NCBI GenBank assembly: GCA_030740295.1 | Contig: JASLXP010000587.1 | Location: forward strand, 1 to 20,067 | Direction of reading: 5' to 3' | Source: Planctomycetota bacterium | Lineage (GTDB): Bacteria; Planctomycetota; PUPC01; JACPCR01 | DNA: 20,067 nucleotides | In this document: positions 6,922 through 14,400 of the stretch, piece by piece | Numbering within the stretch: the stretch's first letter is position 1 | How the letters are laid out: every line of letters starts with the position of its first letter | Notes under the pieces: generated by a model | What the model saw: only the letters and a program-made list of their open reading frames with translations | What the model was told of the DNA's origin: nothing | Database searches by the model: none | Made by a program: the position numbers and the translations under genes

Positions 6922-9204
6922 ATGTCTGAGGCCGCTCTGTTCACCATTGCTCGCAAGCTATCGTTATACACCTTTGCCGCCGTCTGTCTGCTGCAGTTCT
7001 CCTCAGGTGAGCCGTCAACTGCAGAGCGCCTGGCACCCTCTCTGCCTTTTGAGGCGGAACATTTGACCTTGATCGATGAGGTCGACCTCGGGACGGAGAC
7101 GCCCGGGCACCGGTTTGAGGCATATCCGAACGAGGGTATTGTGAAGCGCACGAGCCTTTGGGGCAGACGTGCCCTGACACTTCCCAATGACACAGACGCG
7201 CCCGACCGCTATGTCGCCGTCCGCCTCGGCGAAGGGAAAGGATTGAAGGCAAGCGTGCAATATGTCCTGCAGGTCGAATACCCCGAAGATGTCGCCCGTA
7301 GCATGGTTATCTTCAATACCGGCAACGAGACCACACGCGGTTTCCATACCGGTGCGGCGGTCGGTGACGCGCTCAGGATGCCCTATGTCTGGGGCAATGC
7401 AGAATCACTGAACATTCCCTTGTCGGGAAAGTGGGAGACCTGGACTAGCGTGTTCGAACTCCATCAGCGTTATTCAAGCCAGAAACGCCAAAGCAAACCA
7501 ACGCTGTCTCCCCCCGATGGCTTCACCGTGGTGCTTGCCCACTTCAACCATGCAAACGCCCCCGTTTCGGGCGGATTGGCGGTGGGCCGCGTCCGCCTCT
7601 TCGCTGCCCCGCGCCGGGAAACGCTGGAGTTGCCCATCAAGCGCCCCCCGGCTGGCCTGCCGCAGCGACATCTGTTCTGGCGGGAAGAAATGTCAGATGG
7701 GTCGGCCCTCTCCCAATTTGACAAAAGGAAATACCTTGACTGGTATGCCGCCAAGGTCCGTTTGATGAAGTTTCTTGGCATGGACACGTTCTCCAAGGAC
7801 CTGCTGGAGTTCGGGCACAACCAGGGCTGGGATTCCAGCAGATACGGAGGCACGAACTGGGTAAACCAGAACAAACGGCCACAAATGTGGAGCAACATTG
7901 TCAGTCTTGCAGGAAAGATGAAGGTCAATGTCCTGCCCATGTACGAGTATTGCGGCAGCATTGGCCAAACAAAACTGTCCCTGGGGCTGCAGAAGCGCTG
8001 CGAAACGCTCAGCCTGGCCAAGAGAGGTCCCAAGGGCCGGGATGACTACACGCACATCCATTGGAGCGAAAAAGGCAACGCCGATGTCACCGACCCGGAC
8101 ACGGTCGAGGACCTGCGCAAGATTCTGGAGATCACGATTGCCGACGAGGCGAAGAAGGCGCGAATTCTCGGCGCCTGGATCCGCCCCCGGAACAGCGGCA
8201 TGCCGGTCAGTTTTTCCGAACGCTGTCGCAAGCTCTTTGCCACAGACACCGGGCGCAAAGAGGCCCCCAGTCGCGATGAACTGAAGAAGGATCGGCAACT
8301 TTATGACGCGTATCTGAACTGGTGGCATGACAAGCGAAAGCAGTTCTTTGTTGCCATTCGCGATTACCTCCGCAAGCCCTCGGTGTTGGGGCCGGAGGCG
8401 GTGGTGATCTTCACGGGTGATCCCAGCGAACCGGGAAGGGTCCTCGATGGGGGGTACATCGTAAGCGATGGACCGAAGCGTCTTCCCGGCGCCAGGATAA
8501 TTTCCCCTGAGGCAGTACTGTCCAAGCGGTTGGGTTGGAAAGCGTTGACCGGACCGCGTGGGACCTGGGGGGGGTGGGAGTGGCAGCATTCCATACCGCG
8601 GCTGGATCCACTGCGCTACAAGGACACCCCCGGCGTGATGCTCAGTATGGCCTTCAACCGCCTGTTCACCGTTGCCGATTCGAAAGCACTTGACGCCTTT
8701 CATGCGCCCGATGGGCTCGCCCTATTGCGGCACTATCCGCTGAACGAAAATGCCGCCTTCAGTCCCAAGGGCGGCAACAGGCCATTGGGGTATTTCATCA
8801 CGGATATGGAGAGGGCGGGGCCGTACTGTATGCTGGCGGAGGCCCGGGCGTTGGCCAACGGCGACCCGCGGTTCATTGGGTACCTCGCTGCCGGGAGCTT
8901 CCAGCGCGGCTTTCCCGAATACGTACGTGCGTTCAATCAGGCGTTTCTGGCGCTGCCCGCGCTGCCTGGCAAAATCGTCAAGGACGCAGCCGCGAATCAG
9001 GATGTACGCGTGCGCGCCATCGCCACCCCCACACACGGCACCTGGTATGCGATTGTCAACACCGGCTTGAAGGATGCCGCGAATGTAGCGATCAACCTCA
9101 ACGCTGAGAAGTTGACCGACTATCTGACCGGCAAGGCGTTAAAGAGCGCAGAGCGCACGGTTTCGCTCTATCCGGGGCAGGTACTTGTCTGGCATAGCAA
9201 GTAA
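6922..9204 (+). CDS. Exported protein of unrecognised family, possibly glycoside-hydrolase-like, 760 aa
   Basis: I chose ATG 6922 because a purine-rich GGGAGAG ends 9 bases before it and the protein then starts with a normal signal peptide (ARKLSLYTFAAVCLLQFSSG). The frame is open to 6835, which would add 29 residues without a signal character. After the signal comes a beta-rich region, residues about 40-225 here. The central part has many Trp, Tyr, Asp and Glu residues (KYLDWYAAKVRLMKFLGMDTF, then MKVNVLPMYEYCGS), as in TIM-barrel glycosidases where an acidic residue follows a beta-strand. The C-terminus (GTWYAIVNTGLKDAANVAIN to the end) resembles the small beta-sandwich that ends many glycosidases. 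No family signature is recognised, so the enzyme idea is inference. The next gene follows 126 bases downstream on the same strand. Confidence 0.5.
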   Translation: MSEAALFTIARKLSLYTFAAVCLLQFSSGEPSTAERLAPSLPFEAEHLTLIDEVDLGTETPGHRFEAYPNEGIVKRTSLWGRRALTLPNDTDAPDRYVAVRLGEGKGLKASVQYVLQVEYPEDVARSMVIFNTGNETTRGFHTGAAVGDALRMPYVWGNAESLNIPLSGKWETWTSVFELHQRYSSQKRQSKPTLSPPDGFTVVLAHFNHANAPVSGGLAVGRVRLFAAPRRETLELPIKRPPAGLPQRHLFWREEMSDGSALSQFDKRKYLDWYAAKVRLMKFLGMDTFSKDLLEFGHNQGWDSSRYGGTNWVNQNKRPQMWSNIVSLAGKMKVNVLPMYEYCGSIGQTKLSLGLQKRCETLSLAKRGPKGRDDYTHIHWSEKGNADVTDPDTVEDLRKILEITIADEAKKARILGAWIRPRNSGMPVSFSERCRKLFATDTGRKEAPSRDELKKDRQLYDAYLNWWHDKRKQFFVAIRDYLRKPSVLGPEAVVIFTGDPSEPGRVLDGGYIVSDGPKRLPGARIISPEAVLSKRLGWKALTGPRGTWGGWEWQHSIPRLDPLRYKDTPGVMLSMAFNRLFTVADSKALDAFHAPDGLALLRHYPLNENAAFSPKGGNRPLGYFITDMERAGPYCMLAEARALANGDPRFIGYLAAGSFQRGFPEYVRAFNQAFLALPALPGKIVKDAAANQDVRVRAIATPTHGTWYAIVNTGLKDAANVAINLNAEKLTDYLTGKALKSAERTVSLYPGQVLVWHSK

Positions 9205-9330
9205 TCCGACTTCCTATCAGTTCCTCGGGCTTTACCAATACGCTGGATATACCGGGCGAGACGGAATACTGTCTCCATGGCGCAAACAGCAACCTGGCGT
9301 ACATCGCCATGGCCGGAGACGCGACGCAGA
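9205..9330. other. Spacer before the TonB-like gene, with a possible coding scrap
   Basis: A plus-strand frame here reads FTNTLDIPGETEYCLHGANS then NLAYIAMAGDATQ, which looks like real protein, in a frame different from the TonB-like gene. It may be a remnant of another gene end. This supports the later start (9331) for the TonB-like gene. GGAG at 9315-9318 could serve as ribosome-binding sequence, 12 bases from that ATG. Confidence 0.3.
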
Positions 9331-12294
9331 ATGATCGAACTTCATCGACCTGTCAGGATATCCTATCGGCGGCCTATGCTGTGTTCGATCGCCGTTCACG
9401 CAGGTGTTGTCATCTGTATCGCGATCGCGCTGAAACTGCAGTCACGAGCGATCAAAGCCCAGGAAGACGCAGTCATCGCGATGCTGCAAGAGAAAGAGGA
9501 GCAGGCGATCGCCGAGGAAATTGAAGGCGAGAAGAAGTTCGCCAGGGCGACGGCAAAACAGGAACTGCTCGAACAGCTTTCGTCCGTTCTGAATGATGAT
9601 CTGGAAAGTGACACGCTGAAACAGCTCATGGAGCAGTTGGAGGCGGACCTGGAGGCGCTGTTTGCAGACAACGTCGACGTAAGTGACCCGGCTGTGTTCG
9701 GCGAGATGCGTCGTGTGTTGATTGAGGGACTGGAAGCGAAGTCCGAAGCCCTGTTGGCGGAGGCCCTCGTCCGCGAGATACGCAAGCACATCAAGGATGA
9801 GCTCGCCCCTCAACTGTCCCGGGAAATGGAGCGGTCACTCAAGGAGCCAGGCGGCGCGATTCTGGACCGAGCGATACGCGAGTTCGCCAAGAAGCGTGAA
9901 GCCGAAGATGCAGAAGACGTGATTGTACAGAGCGCCCGGGATCCGCTGCACCAGAAGCTGGCAGACGAGATTGAAGCCAGCATCAAGCGGGACCTCGTTC
10001 CGCCGGCCGCCGAAAAGGTGCTGGACAAGTTCTCCAGGGAAATCAGGGCCTTCAATCTGGATAGCGATCGGCTGCTCCCCCTGATTGAGAAGGACATCAC
10101 CGAGGCCGTTAAGGAAGAGATGCTCAACGCGAATCAGAATCAGAAGATCGCCACGCTTCGTGCCGAGGTCCGTCTCAAGATTGCCGACGACAGCAGCTTG
10201 GGGAAACGCCGGAAGGAGTTGGAAAATCAGATCGCCACCGCCGAAGCACTCCGCCAGCAACAGGAGGAACTGGTGAAGGCCATTGATGAGACCTCTCCGG
10301 ACGCGTTGAACAAGTCAGGAGAACAGATTCAGCAGTTGAAAGAGCTATACGAGGAGACCGCGGAAACACTGCACAGGGCCGAGCTCCAAACGACTACTTG
10401 GATGATTCGCGCCATATCGTCTGCACGCCGAATGGCGGAGGCCAAACAGGCTGTCCGGGCGAACGAGTCTGCGCGCGCGTCCCTCCAAGTCGACCGGACG
10501 GTCCCGGCCAGGCGCCATGCCAAATATGCCAAGGTCCAGATCGACAAACTGGTCAGTCAGATGAAAGCCGCGAATAACGCGTTGAAAGCAGAACAGGGGA
10601 AGCGCAAGGAACGCGAGACGCCGGCTGAGGCGACACCGGAACAGGCCGAGCTGGCTAAGGATATGACCCGGAAACTCCAGCCTGATGTCGAGGCAATCAG
10701 CAAAGCGAGCAGTCAAGCCGCGGCCAAGAACATGCGCGTAGGAGATGTACTGGGAGACCCCGACGACGAACTCCTGGCTGCCATCGAGCTGGCTCAGAAG
10801 ATCGAGAATGCAAAGAAGAAACTGAAAGCTGGTCGCGAACTGAGCAGTGGCGACCTGGCCAGCGAGATGGAATCTCTGATGACCGGGGGCGAGGACGGTG
10901 CGGGTGACGCCGAGCAAGCAGGCAGCAAGAGTGGCAAAGGCGAAGCGGGTAAAACAGAACGAGCCGCAGGTCGCGGCGGTGTCAGCCCGCACAATCTGGC
11001 TCAGCGCAAGCTGAACCGCGAGGCCTATCAGGCATTCGTCAAGGATCTGAAGCAACGCAGTAAGCTCGGGAACGCCTATCAGAATCCGGAGCGAGTCGAT
11101 GATCCGATCACGACGGCACGAAGATCTTCAGACCCCTCATATGCCCGGCTCTACATAAGTGCAGATCAGAAGAAGGAGGCAGAGCGCCTCAACAAGTTGG
11201 AGGCTTCTGGTGAGCGGACCCTGATCAAGCCCCCATTCAAGAGTCTCGCATTCGGTGCTGCGAGTATGAAGACGGATGCGATTCGAATCGACGGCGATCT
11301 CTCTGATTGGGGTGATCTTGTTCATCCGATGCGGATGAAATTCTATGCGAACGATGCGACGACCCCGTTCGAAGGCGGGATACCCCTGCATATGAAGTGG
11401 TCGAACCGGGGATTGTACTTCTGCTACCGTATGCCGGGGACTCACGTGCCGGTCAAGCCCAGCCGTTGGGCGCCGTATAACGGGGACGTGTTCGAGATCT
11501 GGCTCGACGTCAGGAACTCCCGTGACCTGGAGATGAAAAGCAGTCAGACCTCACACCAATTCATTCTTTGCCCATTCGGGCTGCGTGATAGCAAGGGCAC
11601 GCTGACAGAGTACGGGCGTGGCTCGCGTGGACTGATCGAGGGCAAAGTCTACGTGGACGAAACCGAGTCTCTGGGAATCTGTCGCGCAAAGAGGGATGCG
11701 ACGGGGTATACCGTTGAAGCCGTTGTCTTTCTTGACGCCCTGGCCAAGCCTGTTCTGACCCCGGGCATGATCATTGCGGCGAATTTCTCAATCAACAGGC
11801 AGACGTTTGCCGGCCGAAACGCGGTCCAATGGTCGGCGTCGAAGGCGATTGGAACCCACAGCAAGCCGGATACCTGGGGTGATATTGTGTTGCTTGGGAC
11901 CGACGCAACCTTACGCTTCATCGATCCCGACAATGCCAACAAGGCACCCGGGCACGTTGCCGTTGGGGATGTGATCGCTGTCGAAGTAACGGATCCCGAT
12001 ATGAATATTCTCTCCAATAGCAGAGACCGGGTTGCCGTGAAACTGAGCGGACAACAGAGCGGCCAAACGACCCTGTTGATTCTCGAAGAGACATCCCGCG
12101 ACAGCGGCGTGTTTCGTGGACGCTGCAACAGCCAGCCGGCCTTCAAGCGCGCCAGGAAGATGAGGATAGGTTTACGCAATGGGGATGTTCTGCTCGCAAC
12201 ATACATGGATGCACGCGCGGCCTATGGCGAATCGAACGTCAAGATTCAGCGTGCCCAGGCCATTGCTTCGCCCATTCTTTCACAGAAGCAATAG
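9331..12294 (+). CDS. TonB/TolA-like membrane-anchored coiled-coil protein with CBM9-like and Ig-like C-terminus, 987 aa
   Basis: Numbering from ATG 9331: a short basic cytoplasmic tail leads to one membrane helix, MLCSIAVHAGVVICIAIAL (16-34). It carries S19 and H23 in the spacing SxxxH, the signature by which TonB (S16/H20) and TolA (S18/H22) of E. coli work with ExbB/ExbD or TolQ/TolR. Residues about 40-470 are highly charged and helical, with long stretches rich in Glu, Lys, Ala and Gln that look coiled-coil. A Gly/Lys/Ala-rich linker is at about 517-557. Residues 648-855 look like a family-9 carbohydrate-binding module (IRIDGDLSDWGDL; DVFEIWLDVRN; DTWGDIVLLG). Residues 860-970 look like an Ig-like domain (VAVEVTDPDMN type; ETSRDSGVFRG). 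An upstream ATG at 9277 would add 18 residues. With exbB and exbD directly downstream, it is probably their partner. I see no TonB C-terminal domain. Confidence 0.7.
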   Translation: MIELHRPVRISYRRPMLCSIAVHAGVVICIAIALKLQSRAIKAQEDAVIAMLQEKEEQAIAEEIEGEKKFARATAKQELLEQLSSVLNDDLESDTLKQLMEQLEADLEALFADNVDVSDPAVFGEMRRVLIEGLEAKSEALLAEALVREIRKHIKDELAPQLSREMERSLKEPGGAILDRAIREFAKKREAEDAEDVIVQSARDPLHQKLADEIEASIKRDLVPPAAEKVLDKFSREIRAFNLDSDRLLPLIEKDITEAVKEEMLNANQNQKIATLRAEVRLKIADDSSLGKRRKELENQIATAEALRQQQEELVKAIDETSPDALNKSGEQIQQLKELYEETAETLHRAELQTTTWMIRAISSARRMAEAKQAVRANESARASLQVDRTVPARRHAKYAKVQIDKLVSQMKAANNALKAEQGKRKERETPAEATPEQAELAKDMTRKLQPDVEAISKASSQAAAKNMRVGDVLGDPDDELLAAIELAQKIENAKKKLKAGRELSSGDLASEMESLMTGGEDGAGDAEQAGSKSGKGEAGKTERAAGRGGVSPHNLAQRKLNREAYQAFVKDLKQRSKLGNAYQNPERVDDPITTARRSSDPSYARLYISADQKKEAERLNKLEASGERTLIKPPFKSLAFGAASMKTDAIRIDGDLSDWGDLVHPMRMKFYANDATTPFEGGIPLHMKWSNRGLYFCYRMPGTHVPVKPSRWAPYNGDVFEIWLDVRNSRDLEMKSSQTSHQFILCPFGLRDSKGTLTEYGRGSRGLIEGKVYVDETESLGICRAKRDATGYTVEAVVFLDALAKPVLTPGMIIAANFSINRQTFAGRNAVQWSASKAIGTHSKPDTWGDIVLLGTDATLRFIDPDNANKAPGHVAVGDVIAVEVTDPDMNILSNSRDRVAVKLSGQQSGQTTLLILEETSRDSGVFRGRCNSQPAFKRARKMRIGLRNGDVLLATYMDARAAYGESNVKIQRAQAIASPILSQKQ

Positions 12295-12391
12295 GACTGG
12301 CCAATCGAACATGGGTACTGTCAAGTTCTATAGAAATGATGGGGGCCGCTGCTCGGCTAAAAAAGAGGCCAGCAAGATGACAAGAAATCGG

Positions 12392-12486
12392 AGCCGGAGT
12401 TGGAGTAACGCCTTTAGGCGGGTCTTTGAAAAGCCGTACAAGTCCCAGAATCCGGCCCGGCTAAAGCCGTTACTCCAACCCCGGCT
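12392..12486. repeat. REP-like inverted pair (two 31-bp arms) between the TonB-like gene and exbB
   Basis: The arm at 12392-12422 and the reverse complement of 12456-12486 agree at 28 of 31 positions. Each arm has its own small palindrome: CGCC-TTTA-GGCG in the left arm and CGGC-TAAA-GCCG in the right arm, both next to GGAGTAACG or its complement. This two-arm layout with a 33-base gap is that of REP doublets moved by RAYT-type transposases. In transcript it can fold into one long stem and might attenuate or stabilise the message between the two genes. No RAYT gene lies in this window. Confidence 0.65.
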
Positions 12487-12563
12487 TCGATGCTCTGGAA
12501 CTTGTCATGATTGTGCAAATTATTGGTCTCCCATTTAGTTAGCGAAATAGCCGGAAGAACGAA

Positions 12564-12570
12564 GGAGGAG
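12564..12570 (+). promoter_or_regulatory. Strong ribosome-binding site of exbB
   Basis: GGAGGAG ends 8 bases before ATG 12579. It decides for that ATG over the TTG at 12576 and the second ATG at 12582. Confidence 0.7.
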
Positions 12571-12578
12571 CTAAATTG

Positions 12579-13379
12579 ATGATGCGATTGGTCATGATGA
12601 TTCTTGGTATATGCATAGTTGGCGAGCTGATGGCGGACGATCGCGTCAGTGCCAGCGCGGAGCTGAGCGGTAAGGGAGTAAGCACCGACTGGCTCGCGCA
12701 ACTGTTCGGGGTTGGAATGTGGCCTCTATGGATATTGTCTGTGGTACTCGTGACACTCGTATTCGAACGGAAGAGATCACTGCGACGCGAGACGATTATT
12801 GATGACACGGTTCTGGATAAGTGCATTGAGGCCCTCGGTGAAAGCGATGTTGACGGCGCCATTGAAATCGCCGCTGCTTCGCCGGCGCGTCTATGCACGG
12901 CCTGGGCGCAGGGGCTGATGGCCTTCAAACGCAAGCGCGAGCCTATCGCCAGCGCGTTGACGACGACTTCCACGCTGGCTCTGAAGCCGCTTAGACGAAA
13001 TGTCATGGCCATCACGACCATTGGCGTGGTGGCACCTTTGCTGGGTCTGTTGGGAACGGTTATCGGAATGATCATGACATTTGGTCAGATCGAGGCAACC
13101 GGAGGCGCAGATAAGGCCGCTCTGGCGGGCGGGATCAGTGTTGCCTTGTTCACCACCGCAGGCGGACTGGTCGTCGCCATCCCCGCGATTGTCGCCGGTC
13201 GCTATTTCAACAACCGGATTGTGAACTACGCCGAAGAAATCGAGTTGGCCATCAATCGGGCAGATTACTGCTATGACGATGCACAACACAAGCAGCAGAA
13301 CCCGGAGCCGGATGACGTGCATGCCGACTCTGGTGGTGATCCTGCGGGAGAAGCGAGTGGCGAAAGAGGTGATGCATGA
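12579..13379 (+). CDS. exbB: ExbB/TolQ/MotA-family proton-channel protein
   Basis: ExbB forms the inner-membrane pentamer that with ExbD uses proton-motive force to move a TonB-type partner. The N-terminus (LVMMILGICIVGELMADD) looks like a signal peptide, as in PVC ExbB proteins with an extra segment. Then come the first channel helix (MWPLWILSVVLVTLVFERKR, residues 47-66), a cytoplasmic domain, and the family's best conserved pair of helices: VVAPLLGLLGTVIGMIMTFG (150-169) and GGISVALFTTAGGLVVAIPA (184-203). Two Thr residues matching the polar channel Thr of E. coli ExbB are present (about T160 and T192). The tail is hydrophilic. The gene ends in ATGA overlapping exbD, so the two are probably translationally coupled. 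Its partner gene lies 284 bases upstream across a REP-like pair. Confidence 0.9.
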   Translation: MMRLVMMILGICIVGELMADDRVSASAELSGKGVSTDWLAQLFGVGMWPLWILSVVLVTLVFERKRSLRRETIIDDTVLDKCIEALGESDVDGAIEIAAASPARLCTAWAQGLMAFKRKREPIASALTTTSTLALKPLRRNVMAITTIGVVAPLLGLLGTVIGMIMTFGQIEATGGADKAALAGGISVALFTTAGGLVVAIPAIVAGRYFNNRIVNYAEEIELAINRADYCYDDAQHKQQNPEPDDVHADSGGDPAGEASGERGDA

Positions 13380-13780
13380 AGGGTGTCAGTGATCTAATCA
13401 ATAGTGAAGACGATCGGGCGGATTTGACGCCGATGATTGATTGCGTGTTTCTTCTGCTTCTCTTCTTCATCGTCACATCCAGCGTGGGTGAGCAGGCCCT
13501 GTTTGACATCATGCTGCCCAAGGGAGAGAAAGCGACTGTTGAGTCCACTGAGAATGCATGCGTAGTGACAATCTCTGCACACGGAAACTACGCCATTGGC
13601 AGTACCTCGGTCAGCCAAGAGCAGTTGGGGCCATTCATCGAGGATCTTCACGGTCGCAAACCGATCAGCGTCATTGTAATCAATGGCGACAAGCGTTGCC
13701 CTTACGGAAAGATCGCCTATGCAATCGACATTGCACAGGGCTTGAAGGTGGACAAGATCAGTTTTGCCGTGACGTATTGA
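13376..13780 (+). CDS. exbD: ExbD/TolR-family proton-channel protein
   Basis: The 134-residue product has the ExbD plan. A short cytoplasmic start leads to one membrane helix, LTPMIDCVFLLLLFFIVTSS (17-36), with the proton-carrying Asp at position 22, equivalent to D25 of E. coli ExbD. A periplasmic domain follows, ending YAIDIAQGLKVDKISFAVTY, as in the usual ExbD fold. The start ATG overlaps the exbB stop by 4 bases. The stop codon lies only 6 bases from the serine-recombinase remnant of the opposite strand. The protein has the expected length, so the joint seems to have spared the gene or replaced only its last codon or two. Confidence 0.9.
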   Translation: MKGVSDLINSEDDRADLTPMIDCVFLLLLFFIVTSSVGEQALFDIMLPKGEKATVESTENACVVTISAHGNYAIGSTSVSQEQLGPFIEDLHGRKPISVIVINGDKRCPYGKIAYAIDIAQGLKVDKISFAVTY

Positions 13781-13786
13781 TACGGT

Positions 13787-13979
13787 TCTGCCGAATGGAC
13801 CGTTTGAAGATGCGCTGGATGATCGCGGCTTCCTCGGCGTTGACGACCAACATGCGATTCGAGCGGTCGATGTCGTAACCGAGGAGCGGCATGCCTCCCG
13901 TGTGCTTGCTCTTGCGCTTGGCGGCTGCGATCTTGTCGCGGATGCGCTCGCCGATGATCTCGCACTCGAACTGGGCGAC
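13787..13979 (-). pseudogene. Serine recombinase (resolvase/invertase type), internal remnant
   Basis: On the minus strand the frame reads VAQFECEIIGERIRDKIAAA, KRKSKHTGGMPLLGYDIDRS and NRMLVVNAEEAAIIQRIFKR. This is the joint between the catalytic domain's long helix (QFERE-x-x-x-ERIRDK pattern) and the recombinase domain (GG-x-P-x-GYD; VVNxEEA-x-I-x-R-I-F) of large serine recombinases. The catalytic Ser region and the C-terminal DNA-binding part are both absent, and no start codon is left. In the usual QFERE motif the Arg is Cys here. Such proteins integrate or excise phages and integrative elements; the remnant shows one was here. One end abuts exbD and the other abuts repeat B copy 2. Confidence 0.8.
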
Positions 13980-14119
13980 GACCTCATCTTCGCCGACTCC
14001 TGCACGGTGACCGTCTACTCGGTCGTCTCAGGCCAGCGTACGGTGCGCCTCCCCAAGTCCTCGACCGTGTGGGACCTGATCCGCGGCGGCAAAGTGGGGA
14101 GGGGATGACTGAGATCAAG
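13976..14119. repeat. Repeat B, copy 2 (C-terminal gene scrap, plus strand)
   Basis: It corresponds to 6192-6325 and encodes DDLIFADSCTVTVYSVVSGQ, then RTVRLPKSSTVWDLIRGGKV-GRG, ending at TGA in frame. Relative to copy 1 it keeps the 13 bases after STVW but has lost a base near 14098, so the frame ends early. Before 13976 the sequence belongs to the serine recombinase on the other strand, so the scrap has no start of its own. Repeat A copy 3 starts 21 bases further on. Confidence 0.8.
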
Positions 14120-14140
14120 ACCACACAAATGGGTCAAACC

Positions 14141-14400
14141 TCCATTTGCCATTTGGCTGGCCGTTTAATCTCGATTCCAGCTTTCTTGAGGGTTGCCTGA
14201 AATTTTCTGTCCTGGTTATCGCCGCTTCGCCCCTCATCCGCGCATTCGAGAAGCTCGTATATCCGACTTGAAACACATTTCCGATCTCAGATAGACGAAA
14301 GCGGCCCTCTCCTCACTGCGCCACCGCGATCATGTAGATCTTCGGGCAGAGGACTGGCGCCTCCCCCTTGGGCAGCAGGTTGATTCGGACGCCTCGGGCC
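14141..14400. repeat. Repeat A, copy 3 (260 bp, includes the 3' end of the sulfatase-SGNH gene)
   Basis: It has the same length as copy 1 (260 bases) and the same borders: TCCATTTGCC at the left, and GACGCC(T)(C/T)GGGCC at the right. On the minus strand it begins inside the codons for A-R-G-V-R-I-N, continues through the stop of the sulfatase-SGNH gene at 14313-14315, and runs 170 bases beyond. Bases to the right of 14400 show no likeness to those right of 1008. Confidence 0.85.

Noticed and set aside
7693..8703. Long minus-strand frame of 336 codons
   Set aside because: It is antisense to the exported protein at 6922-9204, whose frame has a signal peptide and normal domain composition; the antisense product is rich in Gly, Val and Arg with no recognisable motif.
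10345..11055. Minus-strand frame of 236 codons
   Set aside because: It is the shadow of the coiled-coil part of the TonB-like gene; its Leu, Phe and Cys bias is what the complement of Glu/Lys/Gln codons gives.
12312..12347. Short start reading MGTVKFYRNDGG, like the first residues of a cold-shock protein
   Set aside because: Only a dozen residues agree, the typical RNA-binding motifs do not follow, and the frame then runs through the REP-like pair. Probably chance, at most a tiny remnant.
13902..14108. 68-codon frame starting MLALALGGCD as a small lipoprotein gene
   Set aside because: Its first 25 codons are the antisense of the serine recombinase remnant and the rest is repeat B; the lipobox-like LGGC is coincidental.
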